DNA from: CAZFQG01 sp964520785
Lineage (GTDB): Bacteria > Planctomycetota > Planctomycetia > Pirellulales > Thermoguttaceae
Length of the DNA stretch: 46,008 nt
Reading direction: 5' to 3'
Assembly: GCA_964520785.1 (NCBI GenBank)
Contig: CAZFQG010000021.1
Location: forward strand, 1 to 46,008
Shown here: positions 30,509 through 39,088 of the stretch, piece by piece
Numbering within the stretch: position 1 is the stretch's first letter
Layout: every line of letters starts with the position of its first letter
Program-made: the position numbers and the translations under genes
The notes under the pieces: generated by a model
Told to the model about the DNA's origin: nothing
Databases searched by the model: none
Seen by the model: only the letters and a program-made list of their open reading frames with translations

Positions 30509-33034
30509 TTACGGCCGTGGAGCCCCCGCGGTTTCCGGTTCCGGCGTGAATATCCGCTCGAAAGGCGGCTCCTCCGCGTCGTCCGACGTCCCTTCATTCC
30601 GGATCGGCCCGGGATCGATCCACAACCCGCGTGAGTCGAGCTGGGCGATGCCCATGTCGATATTCAGGTTCATTCGTTGGACTTCATTATCGACCCAAAC
30701 ACCTGCGAAGTCATTCTGTGCGCTCAACAATCCGGTCAAGGCCGTAACGACGTCACGAGCGGCGGTCGGACCCAGATCGGACCCCTGCCCCGGCCTCGGG
30801 CTGGCGGTGAGTACGAGACGCGCCTGGTCGACCTGCGAAATGGCGACCTGAACGGCCACCCGGTTGAGTTCGAAATTGAGCTGGTCCAGCTCGATGGCGC
30901 GGATCGTGACCCTCAGGCTGTCGGTGACGCGGTCCTCGTAGGTGTAGTACTCGCGCCGGGCCCTCTGGTACTCGATGAGCGTTTCTCGATAGGCGTTTCG
31001 CTCGGTTAGCCGAGTGAAAGCCCCATCGAATTCCAGACCCACGCGAAGCCGGCCGGTCGTTCCGCGGAAGCGGAAGGGGTGATTTCCGTGGGTGTTGATA
31101 TCTCCGCTGAAGGTGACGTCGAGGTCGCTTTCCAGTTCGTTGGAAACGACCTGGATCTGCCGCCATCGGTCGACGAGGGCCGCCCTGGCGTTCATCCAGT
31201 CCCGACGGCATCTGCGCGCCGTTTGGATCGCTTTCTCGAAACCGATTTCCGTCGGAACCAGCATGGCCGTCTCCACCCGGACGCGCGCTTGCAGAAGCGA
31301 CAATTCGAAAAGGGTATCCGATAGTTCGCTTACCAGATCGATCATCGTTTCGCGCGATTGCGGATCGATGCCAGCGTCCGACTCCATGAGCGGATCGAGA
31401 CGGCTGAGTATATTCTGTATTCGGGACGCGACACAGAGGGTTTCCTCCTCGCCCTGGTTCTCCTTGGTGTCCTGGAAAAGTTCCCTGTTGAAAGCGGCGA
31501 CGCGTTCGTGAAGCAGATCGACGTCGCAGATGCTCTGCGCGAGCTGGCCGGTCCGGAACGGCTCGCGCGCGGCAAGGGCTCTGAGTTGGACGGCCCGGGC
31601 GGGCAAGGCATCCAGAAGTCTCCGGTAATCCCCATGAACCTCGTCGAGCATCGCCGTCGCCTCCGCGCGAATTGCTCGGTACCGGCTCGATAGTCCGAAA
31701 CCGGCCAGCGGTTCCTCTCGGCGGCGGAGGTGTTCAAGCATCGTACTGGCCGCGTCCTGCGCGCCGGTGAGTCTCGGATTGATCAGGACGAAGGGATCGA
31801 GCATCCGGTCGTCGATTCGGATGTCGAGTTGGGGCGGCAGTCCCAGCTCGATCTTGAACGAATCCAAGTTGTTTTGATAGTTGTTTTTCAGTTCCAGGAG
31901 GCGAATCTGCGAACTGATGAGGCTCTGCCTGGTTTGTTCCAACTGTAACGATCGAACTCGACCGGCCTCGGTGAGCGCGGCAAAGAGGTCGAGAATGCCC
32001 CTTAGTCCCTCCACGTTGAATTCCTGGTTCTGAATGGAGATTTGATCGAGCATCAATCGCATGATCCCGCCAACCCCGCTGCCGCGAGAACCGGGGCTGA
32101 GTGAACCAATCGCGACCCCACCGCGCCCCGGACCGGTAATGGAACCGCGCCCCGCGACGATCCGGGCATAGAACTCGCGTCTGTACCGTTCCATCTGACG
32201 GATATTCGCGACCAGCGCGCGTTCCGAGTCGGTCAAGTTCTCCAAGACGACGTCCCGGCCGCCGTAACGCAAAAGCGGTTGCAGGAACGTGAAATCCACG
32301 AGCGTGTGGGCCGTGTAGTCGTCCGGTCCGGCGAATTGCCACACCAGAGAATTCGCCGCCTGAACGACCAGCTCGCCGCCGGTAGCGAAGAGTTTTCGCA
32401 ATCTCGCGTCGGTGTCGACCGCCAGCAGACTGGAGGAGCGACCGCCGACGCCGCCGCGGTCGGGCCCGTCGGCCGTGAAAAATGTATCGTTTCCCCCGTA
32501 GAACTGCCAATCGAAACGGAACCGCTGGAAGGTCACGTCCAAGGCGGATAGATAGAGGTGCTCCAGCCGTGTCTGGTACTCGGGTGACTGGAGCAGCGCC
32601 AGTTCAACCGCCGAACAACGGTCGAGAACGAGCTGGCCCTCGTCGTCGACGGGAAGGAAGCACAGCCAGAACGGGTTCGCCACGAAGGGCGTTTTGCCGT
32701 AAGACCCCCAACCCGGCCAACCTTGCTTGCCGTCCACGCACTGCATGAGCCGGTGGGAGACGGGATCATCCGGCGGTTGTGGGGGAAAATCCGGAGGGCC
32801 CGGCTGAAACATCCGAGACTTCGAATTCGGAGTGATCGTGTAGTCCGGGATATCCCACCGCGTCCCGCGCCGAGCACGATCGATAAGCGTGTAGACCTCG
32901 TCGTCCGCCTGCCGCCGGTAAAACCCGCGCGAGCAGCCGGTGACCGGAACCGAGCACACCGCACAGGCCAGAAGCAGCAGGATCGGGCCGCGAAGATGCG
33001 AAGGGAGTTCGACTGGCGGACGGGGAATTCTCAT
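30509..33034 (-). CDS. Oversized TolC-family outer-membrane efflux lipoprotein
   Basis: This 841-residue TolC-like protein forms the outer-membrane channel of an efflux or secretion system. A lipobox-like VTGC (Cys34) follows the signal helix. The body shows the long alternating helices and beta strands of the OEP family, e.g. VLDRCSAVELALLQSPEYQ near the start, LTEAGRVRSLQLEQTRQSL and LELKNNYQNNLDSFKIELGLP, and a second OEP-like set at RETLIEYQRARREYYTYED. Typical TolC proteins are 420-500 residues; the extra length comes from an extended N-terminus and a roughly 200-residue insert between the two halves. No inner-membrane partner or adaptor gene is nearby. Start: ATG at 33034, with a TTG codon just upstream as alternative. 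Confidence 0.85.
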   Translation of the reverse strand: MRIPRPPVELPSHLRGPILLLLACAVCSVPVTGCSRGFYRRQADDEVYTLIDRARRGTRWDIPDYTITPNSKSRMFQPGPPDFPPQPPDDPVSHRLMQCVDGKQGWPGWGSYGKTPFVANPFWLCFLPVDDEGQLVLDRCSAVELALLQSPEYQTRLEHLYLSALDVTFQRFRFDWQFYGGNDTFFTADGPDRGGVGGRSSSLLAVDTDARLRKLFATGGELVVQAANSLVWQFAGPDDYTAHTLVDFTFLQPLLRYGGRDVVLENLTDSERALVANIRQMERYRREFYARIVAGRGSITGPGRGGVAIGSLSPGSRGSGVGGIMRLMLDQISIQNQEFNVEGLRGILDLFAALTEAGRVRSLQLEQTRQSLISSQIRLLELKNNYQNNLDSFKIELGLPPQLDIRIDDRMLDPFVLINPRLTGAQDAASTMLEHLRRREEPLAGFGLSSRYRAIRAEATAMLDEVHGDYRRLLDALPARAVQLRALAAREPFRTGQLAQSICDVDLLHERVAAFNRELFQDTKENQGEEETLCVASRIQNILSRLDPLMESDAGIDPQSRETMIDLVSELSDTLFELSLLQARVRVETAMLVPTEIGFEKAIQTARRCRRDWMNARAALVDRWRQIQVVSNELESDLDVTFSGDINTHGNHPFRFRGTTGRLRVGLEFDGAFTRLTERNAYRETLIEYQRARREYYTYEDRVTDSLRVTIRAIELDQLNFELNRVAVQVAISQVDQARLVLTASPRPGQGSDLGPTAARDVVTALTGLLSAQNDFAGVWVDNEVQRMNLNIDMGIAQLDSRGLWIDPGPIRNEGTSDDAEEPPFERIFTPEPETAGAPRP

Positions 33035-33380
33035 CAATGAATGTCTGTAGGGAAATTTCGTCGAACGGCGACGCGCCGAACTGGAGAACCGATGGGCCCC
33101 CGCGCAGCGTGGCGCCCCGCCGGGCGAGAAATCTCCGGGGCAAAAGGGACGTGACGTCGTCCATCGGTTTTTCGGTTCGCGAAGAGCAAGGACTTTAGCG
33201 TTTGTATCGAACAGGAAACTTAATTAGGATCCGGTGAATTCGTGGATATTGTCAATATTGCCGATTAGAAGGCCGATAGTGCCTATGCTGATGTTTCCGC
33301 GAATCCACCGTTTCGGATGGTTGGAAAGGAGCCGTATTCGAATACCCCTCGTTTGGCACCCAGAATAAGATTCCCGTTGC
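33035..33380. other. Divergent intergenic region between two outer-membrane protein genes
   Basis: This 346-bp region separates the TolC-like and porin genes. It includes a 13-bp palindrome with arms ATATTG and CAATAT (33246-33258) in an AT-rich stretch, a possible operator. No convincing promoter hexamers were found, and the porin start lacks a clear ribosome-binding site. Confidence 0.4.
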
Positions 33381-35003
33381 ATGTGGTTTAACAGCAGAGC
33401 TTCACGATTCCCCGTCGGGCTGTTCTTATGTCTGATTCTGGGCCATCCCGGGTGGCTCCTAGCCGACGAAAGGCATGAACCACGGGTATTACCCCAGGGG
33501 ACGCAAGCATACCCCCTGGGAACGGATTCAGGAGTGAAACGGATTCCGTCGCGTTGGGAGAAGGGCGAAGATACCCCGGGTCTCAGGCCGGTCCTTTTCG
33601 ACCGACCGGCTCCCGTCGAATGGGAGGACCCGACCGACGAGGTCTCTTTGGCGGATTACCAGCAACTGGGGAGCCTTGCCCCGGATTCCGCCGAGATGCC
33701 GTCGCCCATTATGCAATCGACGGCTTGGTCTTCGCAGAGAACCGGCGTAGATTGGGCGCTTCGCGCAAGAATCGTCGAGCTGGAAAAAAAATACGCCGAA
33801 CTCGAAGAGAAGACCGTAAAGAAGAAAGAGGAGCCGGTCACCGTTAAACTTGGTGGCCGTCTCGAGGTGGATTGGGCCACCTTTTCCCAGGATCCCACCA
33901 ACATAGCCGTCTACGGAAACACTAAGAACGGCTGCCAGGTCCGCCGAGCAAGGCTTTCCGTGGAAGGCGATGTCTACGAAGTGGTCGACTACCAACTGGA
34001 ATTCGAGTTCGCCGACTCGGCCGATACCGACATCGCGCCCCTCGGGACGCTGCAAAGCACGGGCTTCAAGACGTCCTACATCGGTATTAAGGAACTCCCA
34101 CTCGTCAACCGTTTCCGCATCGGCTTCTTGAAGGAGCCGATGGGTCTGGAGTGGGAAACCAGCAGCCGATTCATTCCGTTCCTGGAACGCTCGATGGCGA
34201 CGCTGGCTTTCGTACCCCGGCGGAATCTGGGGTTCGCATTCGCGGATTGGTCCGCGGATGAACGGACGACATGGTCTTGGGGTATCTTTCGACCGGAAAC
34301 GCACGACCAACCGCCGGTTCGGTTGTTGGATCATTCCGGAACCGCGTTCACGGCGAGGGTGACCCGATTGCCCTGGTATGACAGGGCATCCGGAGGGCGA
34401 GGTCTATTCCACCTGGGATTGGGGTACACGGTCCGCGGCAGCGATGATCATACCCTGGATATCGACGCGAGAGAGGAATCGAGATTCGGACCGAACATCG
34501 TCAACACCGGAAACATCCCCGACGTCCAATTCTGGCAGGTTCTCGGACCGGAAGCCGCGTTCGTTTACGGACCGTTCACGGTTCAGAGCGAGTTCTACCA
34601 CATGGCGATCAATCGGGGAGACCTGGGAACGCTCGACTTCAACGGCTACTACGCCGAACTCAGCTACTTCCTCACCGGGGAGAACCGACGGTTCAATCCG
34701 CGAGCCGCCCAGTTCGAGGAGGTGGTTCCGTTCGAGAACTTCTTCCGCGTCCGCGATGAATCCGGGCGGATTCAGACCGGAAGGGGGGCTTGGGAGATCG
34801 CGTACCGGCACACCTATTTGGACCTGGAGAGCGTCCCGATCAGCGGCGGCAGAGCCGGCAGCCACGCGATTGGGCTCAACTGGTATCTGAACACCAACGC
34901 GCGTCTCATGTGCAACTATATCTTTTCCAGGGCCACTCCGGGCGAGGGCAACCCGATGAGCAATTCCAGCCTCTTCGAATTCAGGGCACAGATCTACTTC
35001 TAA
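33381..35003 (+). CDS. OprP/OprO-like phosphate-selective-type porin
   Basis: This 540-residue outer-membrane barrel has a signal peptide (about 1-28). A linker rich in Pro and acidic residues follows, then a short coiled coil (IVELEKKYAELEEKTVKKKEE, about 131-151) of the kind used for trimerisation or periplasmic anchoring. The barrel begins VKLGGRLEVDWATF and contains the family segments RRARLSVEGDVYEVVDYQLEFEF and RFRIGFLKEPMGLEW. It ends in a C-terminal Phe. OprP-family porins pass phosphate or polyphosphate, but selectivity cannot be read here. It is transcribed divergently from the TolC-like gene. Confidence 0.93.
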   Translation: MWFNSRASRFPVGLFLCLILGHPGWLLADERHEPRVLPQGTQAYPLGTDSGVKRIPSRWEKGEDTPGLRPVLFDRPAPVEWEDPTDEVSLADYQQLGSLAPDSAEMPSPIMQSTAWSSQRTGVDWALRARIVELEKKYAELEEKTVKKKEEPVTVKLGGRLEVDWATFSQDPTNIAVYGNTKNGCQVRRARLSVEGDVYEVVDYQLEFEFADSADTDIAPLGTLQSTGFKTSYIGIKELPLVNRFRIGFLKEPMGLEWETSSRFIPFLERSMATLAFVPRRNLGFAFADWSADERTTWSWGIFRPETHDQPPVRLLDHSGTAFTARVTRLPWYDRASGGRGLFHLGLGYTVRGSDDHTLDIDAREESRFGPNIVNTGNIPDVQFWQVLGPEAAFVYGPFTVQSEFYHMAINRGDLGTLDFNGYYAELSYFLTGENRRFNPRAAQFEEVVPFENFFRVRDESGRIQTGRGAWEIAYRHTYLDLESVPISGGRAGSHAIGLNWYLNTNARLMCNYIFSRATPGEGNPMSNSSLFEFRAQIYF

Positions 35004-35020
35004 TCGGCGCATGCCGCCGG

Positions 35021-35050
35021 TTGACATCCGGTCGGCGTTCTCCTTATGCT
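35021..35050 (+). promoter_or_regulatory. Sigma70-type promoter for the lipoprotein operon
   Basis: A perfect TTGACA (35021-35026) is followed after 18 bp by TATGCT (35045-35050). Predicted start near 35057. It is the only good promoter ahead of the tightly spaced genes from 35094 to 39928. Confidence 0.55.
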
Positions 35051-35093
35051 GGTAGTACTTGTTCAGTCCTACCAATCCGAGGAGGGCCGCACC

Positions 35094-35528
35094 ATGCGAC
35101 TCGCGACGTTGTTCATCATGTTCACCGCATTTGCCGTGTCGACCGGGTGTTCGCCTTCCAATACCGGTACGGCGGAAGGGACCGTCTCGCTACGAGGCAC
35201 GCCGATTTCCGCCGGCAGCATCGTCTTCGAAAACCCCGCCACCGGGTTCTCCATCTCGACCCCCATTCAGGCCGATGGGTCGTTTCGCGTCAAGACCTCC
35301 AAGGGAGACGGGCTCCCTGCCGGCGACTACCGTGTCGCTGTCGTACCGGACGCTTTTCCGGTAACGGAAGGAACGCAAGTCCTCGTCGGGATGAATGCCG
35401 CCGCGAACGTGCAGGCCGCTCAAGCAGTTCCTATTCCCCAAAAGTACCGTGCGACGGCATCCACGCCTCTTATGGCGAAAGTCGAGGCCGGGACAAACCC
35501 TCCGTTCCAGTTCGATCTAACCCCCTGA
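35094..35528 (+). CDS. Small lipoprotein with carboxypeptidase regulatory-like fold
   Basis: This 144-residue protein has a signal peptide ending at Cys19 (AVSTGC, a slightly non-canonical lipobox). The mature domain, AEGTVSLRGTPISAGSIVFENP followed by ADGSFRV and LPAGDYRVAVVP, is the same beta-sandwich pattern as the lipoprotein at 17307-17762. No catalytic motif is visible. GAGGAGGG precedes the ATG, and a good promoter lies about 45 bp upstream of that. It is the first gene of a probable four-gene operon. Its function is unknown. Confidence 0.85.
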   Translation: MRLATLFIMFTAFAVSTGCSPSNTGTAEGTVSLRGTPISAGSIVFENPATGFSISTPIQADGSFRVKTSKGDGLPAGDYRVAVVPDAFPVTEGTQVLVGMNAAANVQAAQAVPIPQKYRATASTPLMAKVEAGTNPPFQFDLTP

Positions 35529-35576
35529 CCTCCGCTCGTCCAGCAACTCGGTTCCTCTGCAAGCAAAGAGATTGGG

Positions 35577-36500
35577 ATGAGAATAATGTTTTCGCGAAGT
35601 GTTGTATTTTTTCTTCTATTGTCCGTCGCGTTTGCTCTGGATGGTCCGATCGCGTCGATGTGCGTCGCCGTGGAGGACGCACCGTCCAAGGAGCACCCAG
35701 CCCCCCTCTTTTTCTTCGAGAACGCGTTACGGACCCCTGGAGCGCAAGGAACCTTCTCACTGGAGGAGTACGAGGCGAGGGTTCGTCGGTGCCGCGAGAT
35801 GGGATATGCCGGGGCGGAGGTTTCCGTCGGTCCTGATTTCGCGCGGAAGAAGGCAATCCTTCTGCAACAAGGCCTGAAGCCGTTCACGACCTATGTGGGA
35901 ATCCGGGTGAACGATCCGGAGAATCCGTTCGTCCCCGGGCTCCGGGAGGCGATTGAGGGGCTGAAGGGAACCGGCGCGGTGGTGAATCTGTATCTCCTGG
36001 GCGTGCCGTCGGGGCAGGATATTGAAAAGAACGACCCGATCGCGGTGCGCCGCATCCGGCAGGTGGCCGACTGGGCCGCCGACTCGGGGCTGAAGGTGGC
36101 CCTCTACCCCCACGCCTTCTTCTATGTCGACAAAGTAGAGGACGCCGTTCGCCTCCTCCAAAAGGCGGACCGGCCCAACCTCGGGTTGATCTTCAATCTG
36201 TGCCATTGGTTGAAGGTTCAAGGACCGGGAGACTTGGACGGTGTTCTCCAAGCCGCGAAGCCGTATCTCTATTGCGTCTCCGTCAATGGCGCCGATGCCG
36301 GCGGTCAGGATTGGGACGCGCTGATCCGTCCCCTGGGCGAGGGCGATTTCGATGTCGCGCTCGTCGTGAAGAAGCTTCGGGAAATCGGCTACACCGGGCC
36401 GTATGGATTGCAATGCTACAACATCAATCTGCAACCGGAGGACCACCTCGGCCGGTCCATCCGTGCGTGGAAGACTATTTGGGCGGACAGCTTTCGCTAA
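35577..36500 (+). CDS. Exported xylose-isomerase-like TIM-barrel protein with altered metal site
   Basis: This 307-residue protein has a signal peptide (about 1-31), so it acts outside the cytoplasm. It has a sugar phosphate isomerase/epimerase-type (AP-endonuclease 2) barrel: SLEEYEARVRRCREMGYAGAEVSVG, VALYPHAFF and GLIFNLCHWLK. Family enzymes bind a divalent metal through Glu, Asp, His and Glu. Here the corresponding places read Tyr177-Pro-His179, Asn207 with His210, Asn in VSVNGAD and Gln279, so the standard site is largely lost. The FNLCHW pattern may define a subfamily. It lies 48 bp after the lipoprotein and 20 bp before the transglutaminase-like gene. Confidence 0.88.
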   Translation: MRIMFSRSVVFFLLLSVAFALDGPIASMCVAVEDAPSKEHPAPLFFFENALRTPGAQGTFSLEEYEARVRRCREMGYAGAEVSVGPDFARKKAILLQQGLKPFTTYVGIRVNDPENPFVPGLREAIEGLKGTGAVVNLYLLGVPSGQDIEKNDPIAVRRIRQVADWAADSGLKVALYPHAFFYVDKVEDAVRLLQKADRPNLGLIFNLCHWLKVQGPGDLDGVLQAAKPYLYCVSVNGADAGGQDWDALIRPLGEGDFDVALVVKKLREIGYTGPYGLQCYNINLQPEDHLGRSIRAWKTIWADSFR

Positions 36501-36520
36501 ACGCGCCTTGAGAGTTCGAT

Positions 36521-39073
36521 ATGTCGGAACCTGAATTCGAAGGGCTGCCGGTTATTGACACGGGGGGTGAATCGAAGCAGACGTTTGCGCGGACGAGGTC
36601 GCCGTGGCCGGTCTACATGGGTCTTGGCGTTTTGGCGACCGTGTTGATCGGGGGCCTTGCTTGGTTGCATTTCCACTTTTCACGAGAGCAGGTGAAAGAA
36701 GCGAAGTTGGTGCCGATCCAGGATTGCGTCGCGGTGGAGGGGCGTCCGCTGGAGTTTCAAGCCCTTATCGTAAACGCTCCTTCCCAGCAGCCTTCGTCGG
36801 CGCGGTTTTTTCTCGCCGAGGCGCCGAAGGGGGCCGTGATCGACCCGGAATCGGGGCGGTTTTCATGGACCCCGACGGAGCAAGACGGGGGGAAGGAATT
36901 CTCCGTCCGGCTCCTGCTAAAGAGCCCCGAGTCCAAGCGGATGCTGGATGAGCAGCGATTCACTATTCGCGTCCGCGAACACAATGAAAAACCGGTTATC
37001 GAGGAGACTCCCGTTCGAGAGGCGAAGCCGGGCGAAACCGTGGAGATTGCCGTCGCGGCCCACGATCCCGACGACCCGCCGCGAGAGCTGGAGTATTTCT
37101 TGGTTGGCAGGAACCCATCCGGCGTCACGATCGACCGCGCGACCGGAAGACTCCGCTGGCCGATTCCGGACGATATCCGGCCCGGGACGGTCACCCTGGG
37201 TGTTGGCGTCCGCGAAGTCGGTCCGCGTCCGGCTTCGACAAAGGGGGCGATTACCATTCGTATCGTGCCCGCGGAACCCTCCGACCTGGTCTCCCAACGG
37301 GCGCCCATTCCGGAACCCGAGCCCGAGCCGGCCGCGCCGAAGCCGCAAGTCGCCGAGCAGCCCGGTGCACGGAATAGTTACGCGGATGCGGACGCCATCG
37401 CCGCGGAGGACGCCATCCTCCTGAAGCACTTCGACGACAACGACTACTTCCTTCCCAAGCAGTATCCGGTGTTCCGCAAGGTGTATGCCGAGCGATTCGA
37501 GCGAGAGAACCGAGATACGCTGGCTACCGGCTATGGCGGGAACGCCGCGGCGGTGGCCAGGCTGTTCGAGGCATCGCCGGAGTTGGGGGAGACGTTTTAC
37601 ACGGCGCTCGATCCCGATCGCGATAAGGTCGGCCCGGCGGCGAGGCTCTTTGGGGAGTTGGTCGAGGCGTTTGCGAACGCGTTTCCCGCCTACGGAGAGC
37701 TGGCGATCGCGACGGCCGTCGTTTGGGATGACGAAGGGGCGGTCTACTCCTACGAAGGGCATCAGCGGCGGACCAAGAGTTCTCCCCCGGAAGGGCGGAT
37801 CGGGGCCGTCGCCAACTTTCAATACTGGCTCGATTCCGAGCCGGTGATGCAGGGACGAGGTCGGTTCCTGCCGTGGGAGTTCCTCACCCATACGGTCAAT
37901 CACCGGACCCCCCTCATTGAACGAAAATGGGCCCAGGACAACTACCTGTCCAAGCGGGTGATGATCGGCAAGTGTTACGGCGAAGTCCCCTACGACGTCG
38001 GGATGCTCGAAAGCGGCTCGGAAACGGCCAAACTCAACGGCCATCCCTACAACCTGCCCAACCTTCTAAGATACGGGGGCGTCTGTGCCATGCAGGCCGA
38101 TTTCGCCTCTCGCGTCGCCAAGTCGTTGGGCGTTCCGGCGGCGTACGTCTCGGGCGAATCCCGCAGCGGCGATCGCCACGCCTGGGTCATGTGGGTTGAG
38201 CTTCTGAGCGCTTCGGCGAAGCAAATCGAGTTCGAATTGCAGTCGCACGGCCGGTATCTGGGCGATCTCTACTACGTCGGAACGCTCGAAGACCCGGTTT
38301 CGGGAAAGGCCGTTACGGACCGGCAGTTGGAGATGCGGCTGCATACGGTGGGACTCAACCGAGACGCGAAGCGACACGCCGAGCTGATCATGAAGACCTG
38401 GCCGCTTTTCGAGAAGGAGCGGCCGATGGATGTCGGACAACAAATCGCCTTTCTCGACCGGGTCATCCGCCTATGCCCCGGAAACGAGCAGGCCTGGCAT
38501 TCCTTGGCCGAACTGGCTTCCTCCGGGAAGGTGGAACCTCGCCACCGCAAGGTCGTCGGAAAAATCCTGGATTCCCTTTTCACTACGTTCGCCGCCTTCC
38601 CCGATTTCACGTGGGAGATTTTTCCGGACCTCGTCGGGTACGAAAACAATCCCCAGCGGCGCCGTCGGTTGTTCGAACGCGCGATCTCGCTGTACGTCGC
38701 GCGGGAGCGCCCCGATCTGGCGTGCGATGCCGTTCTCCATTTCGCGGACGAGTTGGCCGCCCGGCGGGAATATCAGATCGCGGCCCAGGGACTCAGCTCC
38801 ACGATCCTGGCGTTTCCGACCGAAGGCCGGTATGTTCCGAAGATGATCGACCGACTCGAAGCAATCGTGCCGGAACTTCGCGACGGTGAGAAGAACATGG
38901 TGGGGCTTTACGAAATGCTCCTTCCCCGAATCCCCAAACTCCGCGGAAACCGCCCCAGCAAGTACTGCATCGAAATGATCGAAAAGGCCATTCCCCGATT
39001 CCAGTCCGGCGGCCGCGGCGAATTGGCCGCGCTGTGGACGGTGGAATTGCGGAAGCTCAAGGGAGCGAATTAG
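36521..39073 (+). CDS. Membrane-anchored protein with Ig-like repeats and transglutaminase-like domain
   Basis: I recognise no named family for this 850-residue protein as a whole. Residues about 30-52 are one membrane helix, and most of the protein is then predicted outside. Two He_PIG/cadherin-like Ig repeats follow (about 60-152 and 155-250; GAVIDPESGRFSWTPTEQD, GVTIDRATGRLRWPIPDD). A Pro/Glu linker (about 255-285) precedes a region with a transglutaminase-like triad: Cys522 in YGGVCAMQADFA, His553 in RHAWVMW and Asp582 in LGDLYY. The last 230 residues are helical, TPR-like repeats. It may be a cysteine-type peptidase or crosslinker of the cell envelope. Adjacent genes are 20 and 15 bp away. 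Confidence 0.85.
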   Translation: MSEPEFEGLPVIDTGGESKQTFARTRSPWPVYMGLGVLATVLIGGLAWLHFHFSREQVKEAKLVPIQDCVAVEGRPLEFQALIVNAPSQQPSSARFFLAEAPKGAVIDPESGRFSWTPTEQDGGKEFSVRLLLKSPESKRMLDEQRFTIRVREHNEKPVIEETPVREAKPGETVEIAVAAHDPDDPPRELEYFLVGRNPSGVTIDRATGRLRWPIPDDIRPGTVTLGVGVREVGPRPASTKGAITIRIVPAEPSDLVSQRAPIPEPEPEPAAPKPQVAEQPGARNSYADADAIAAEDAILLKHFDDNDYFLPKQYPVFRKVYAERFERENRDTLATGYGGNAAAVARLFEASPELGETFYTALDPDRDKVGPAARLFGELVEAFANAFPAYGELAIATAVVWDDEGAVYSYEGHQRRTKSSPPEGRIGAVANFQYWLDSEPVMQGRGRFLPWEFLTHTVNHRTPLIERKWAQDNYLSKRVMIGKCYGEVPYDVGMLESGSETAKLNGHPYNLPNLLRYGGVCAMQADFASRVAKSLGVPAAYVSGESRSGDRHAWVMWVELLSASAKQIEFELQSHGRYLGDLYYVGTLEDPVSGKAVTDRQLEMRLHTVGLNRDAKRHAELIMKTWPLFEKERPMDVGQQIAFLDRVIRLCPGNEQAWHSLAELASSGKVEPRHRKVVGKILDSLFTTFAAFPDFTWEIFPDLVGYENNPQRRRRLFERAISLYVARERPDLACDAVLHFADELAARREYQIAAQGLSSTILAFPTEGRYVPKMIDRLEAIVPELRDGEKNMVGLYEMLLPRIPKLRGNRPSKYCIEMIEKAIPRFQSGGRGELAALWTVELRKLKGAN

Positions 39074-39088
39074 CCGGCGGTACCGCCC

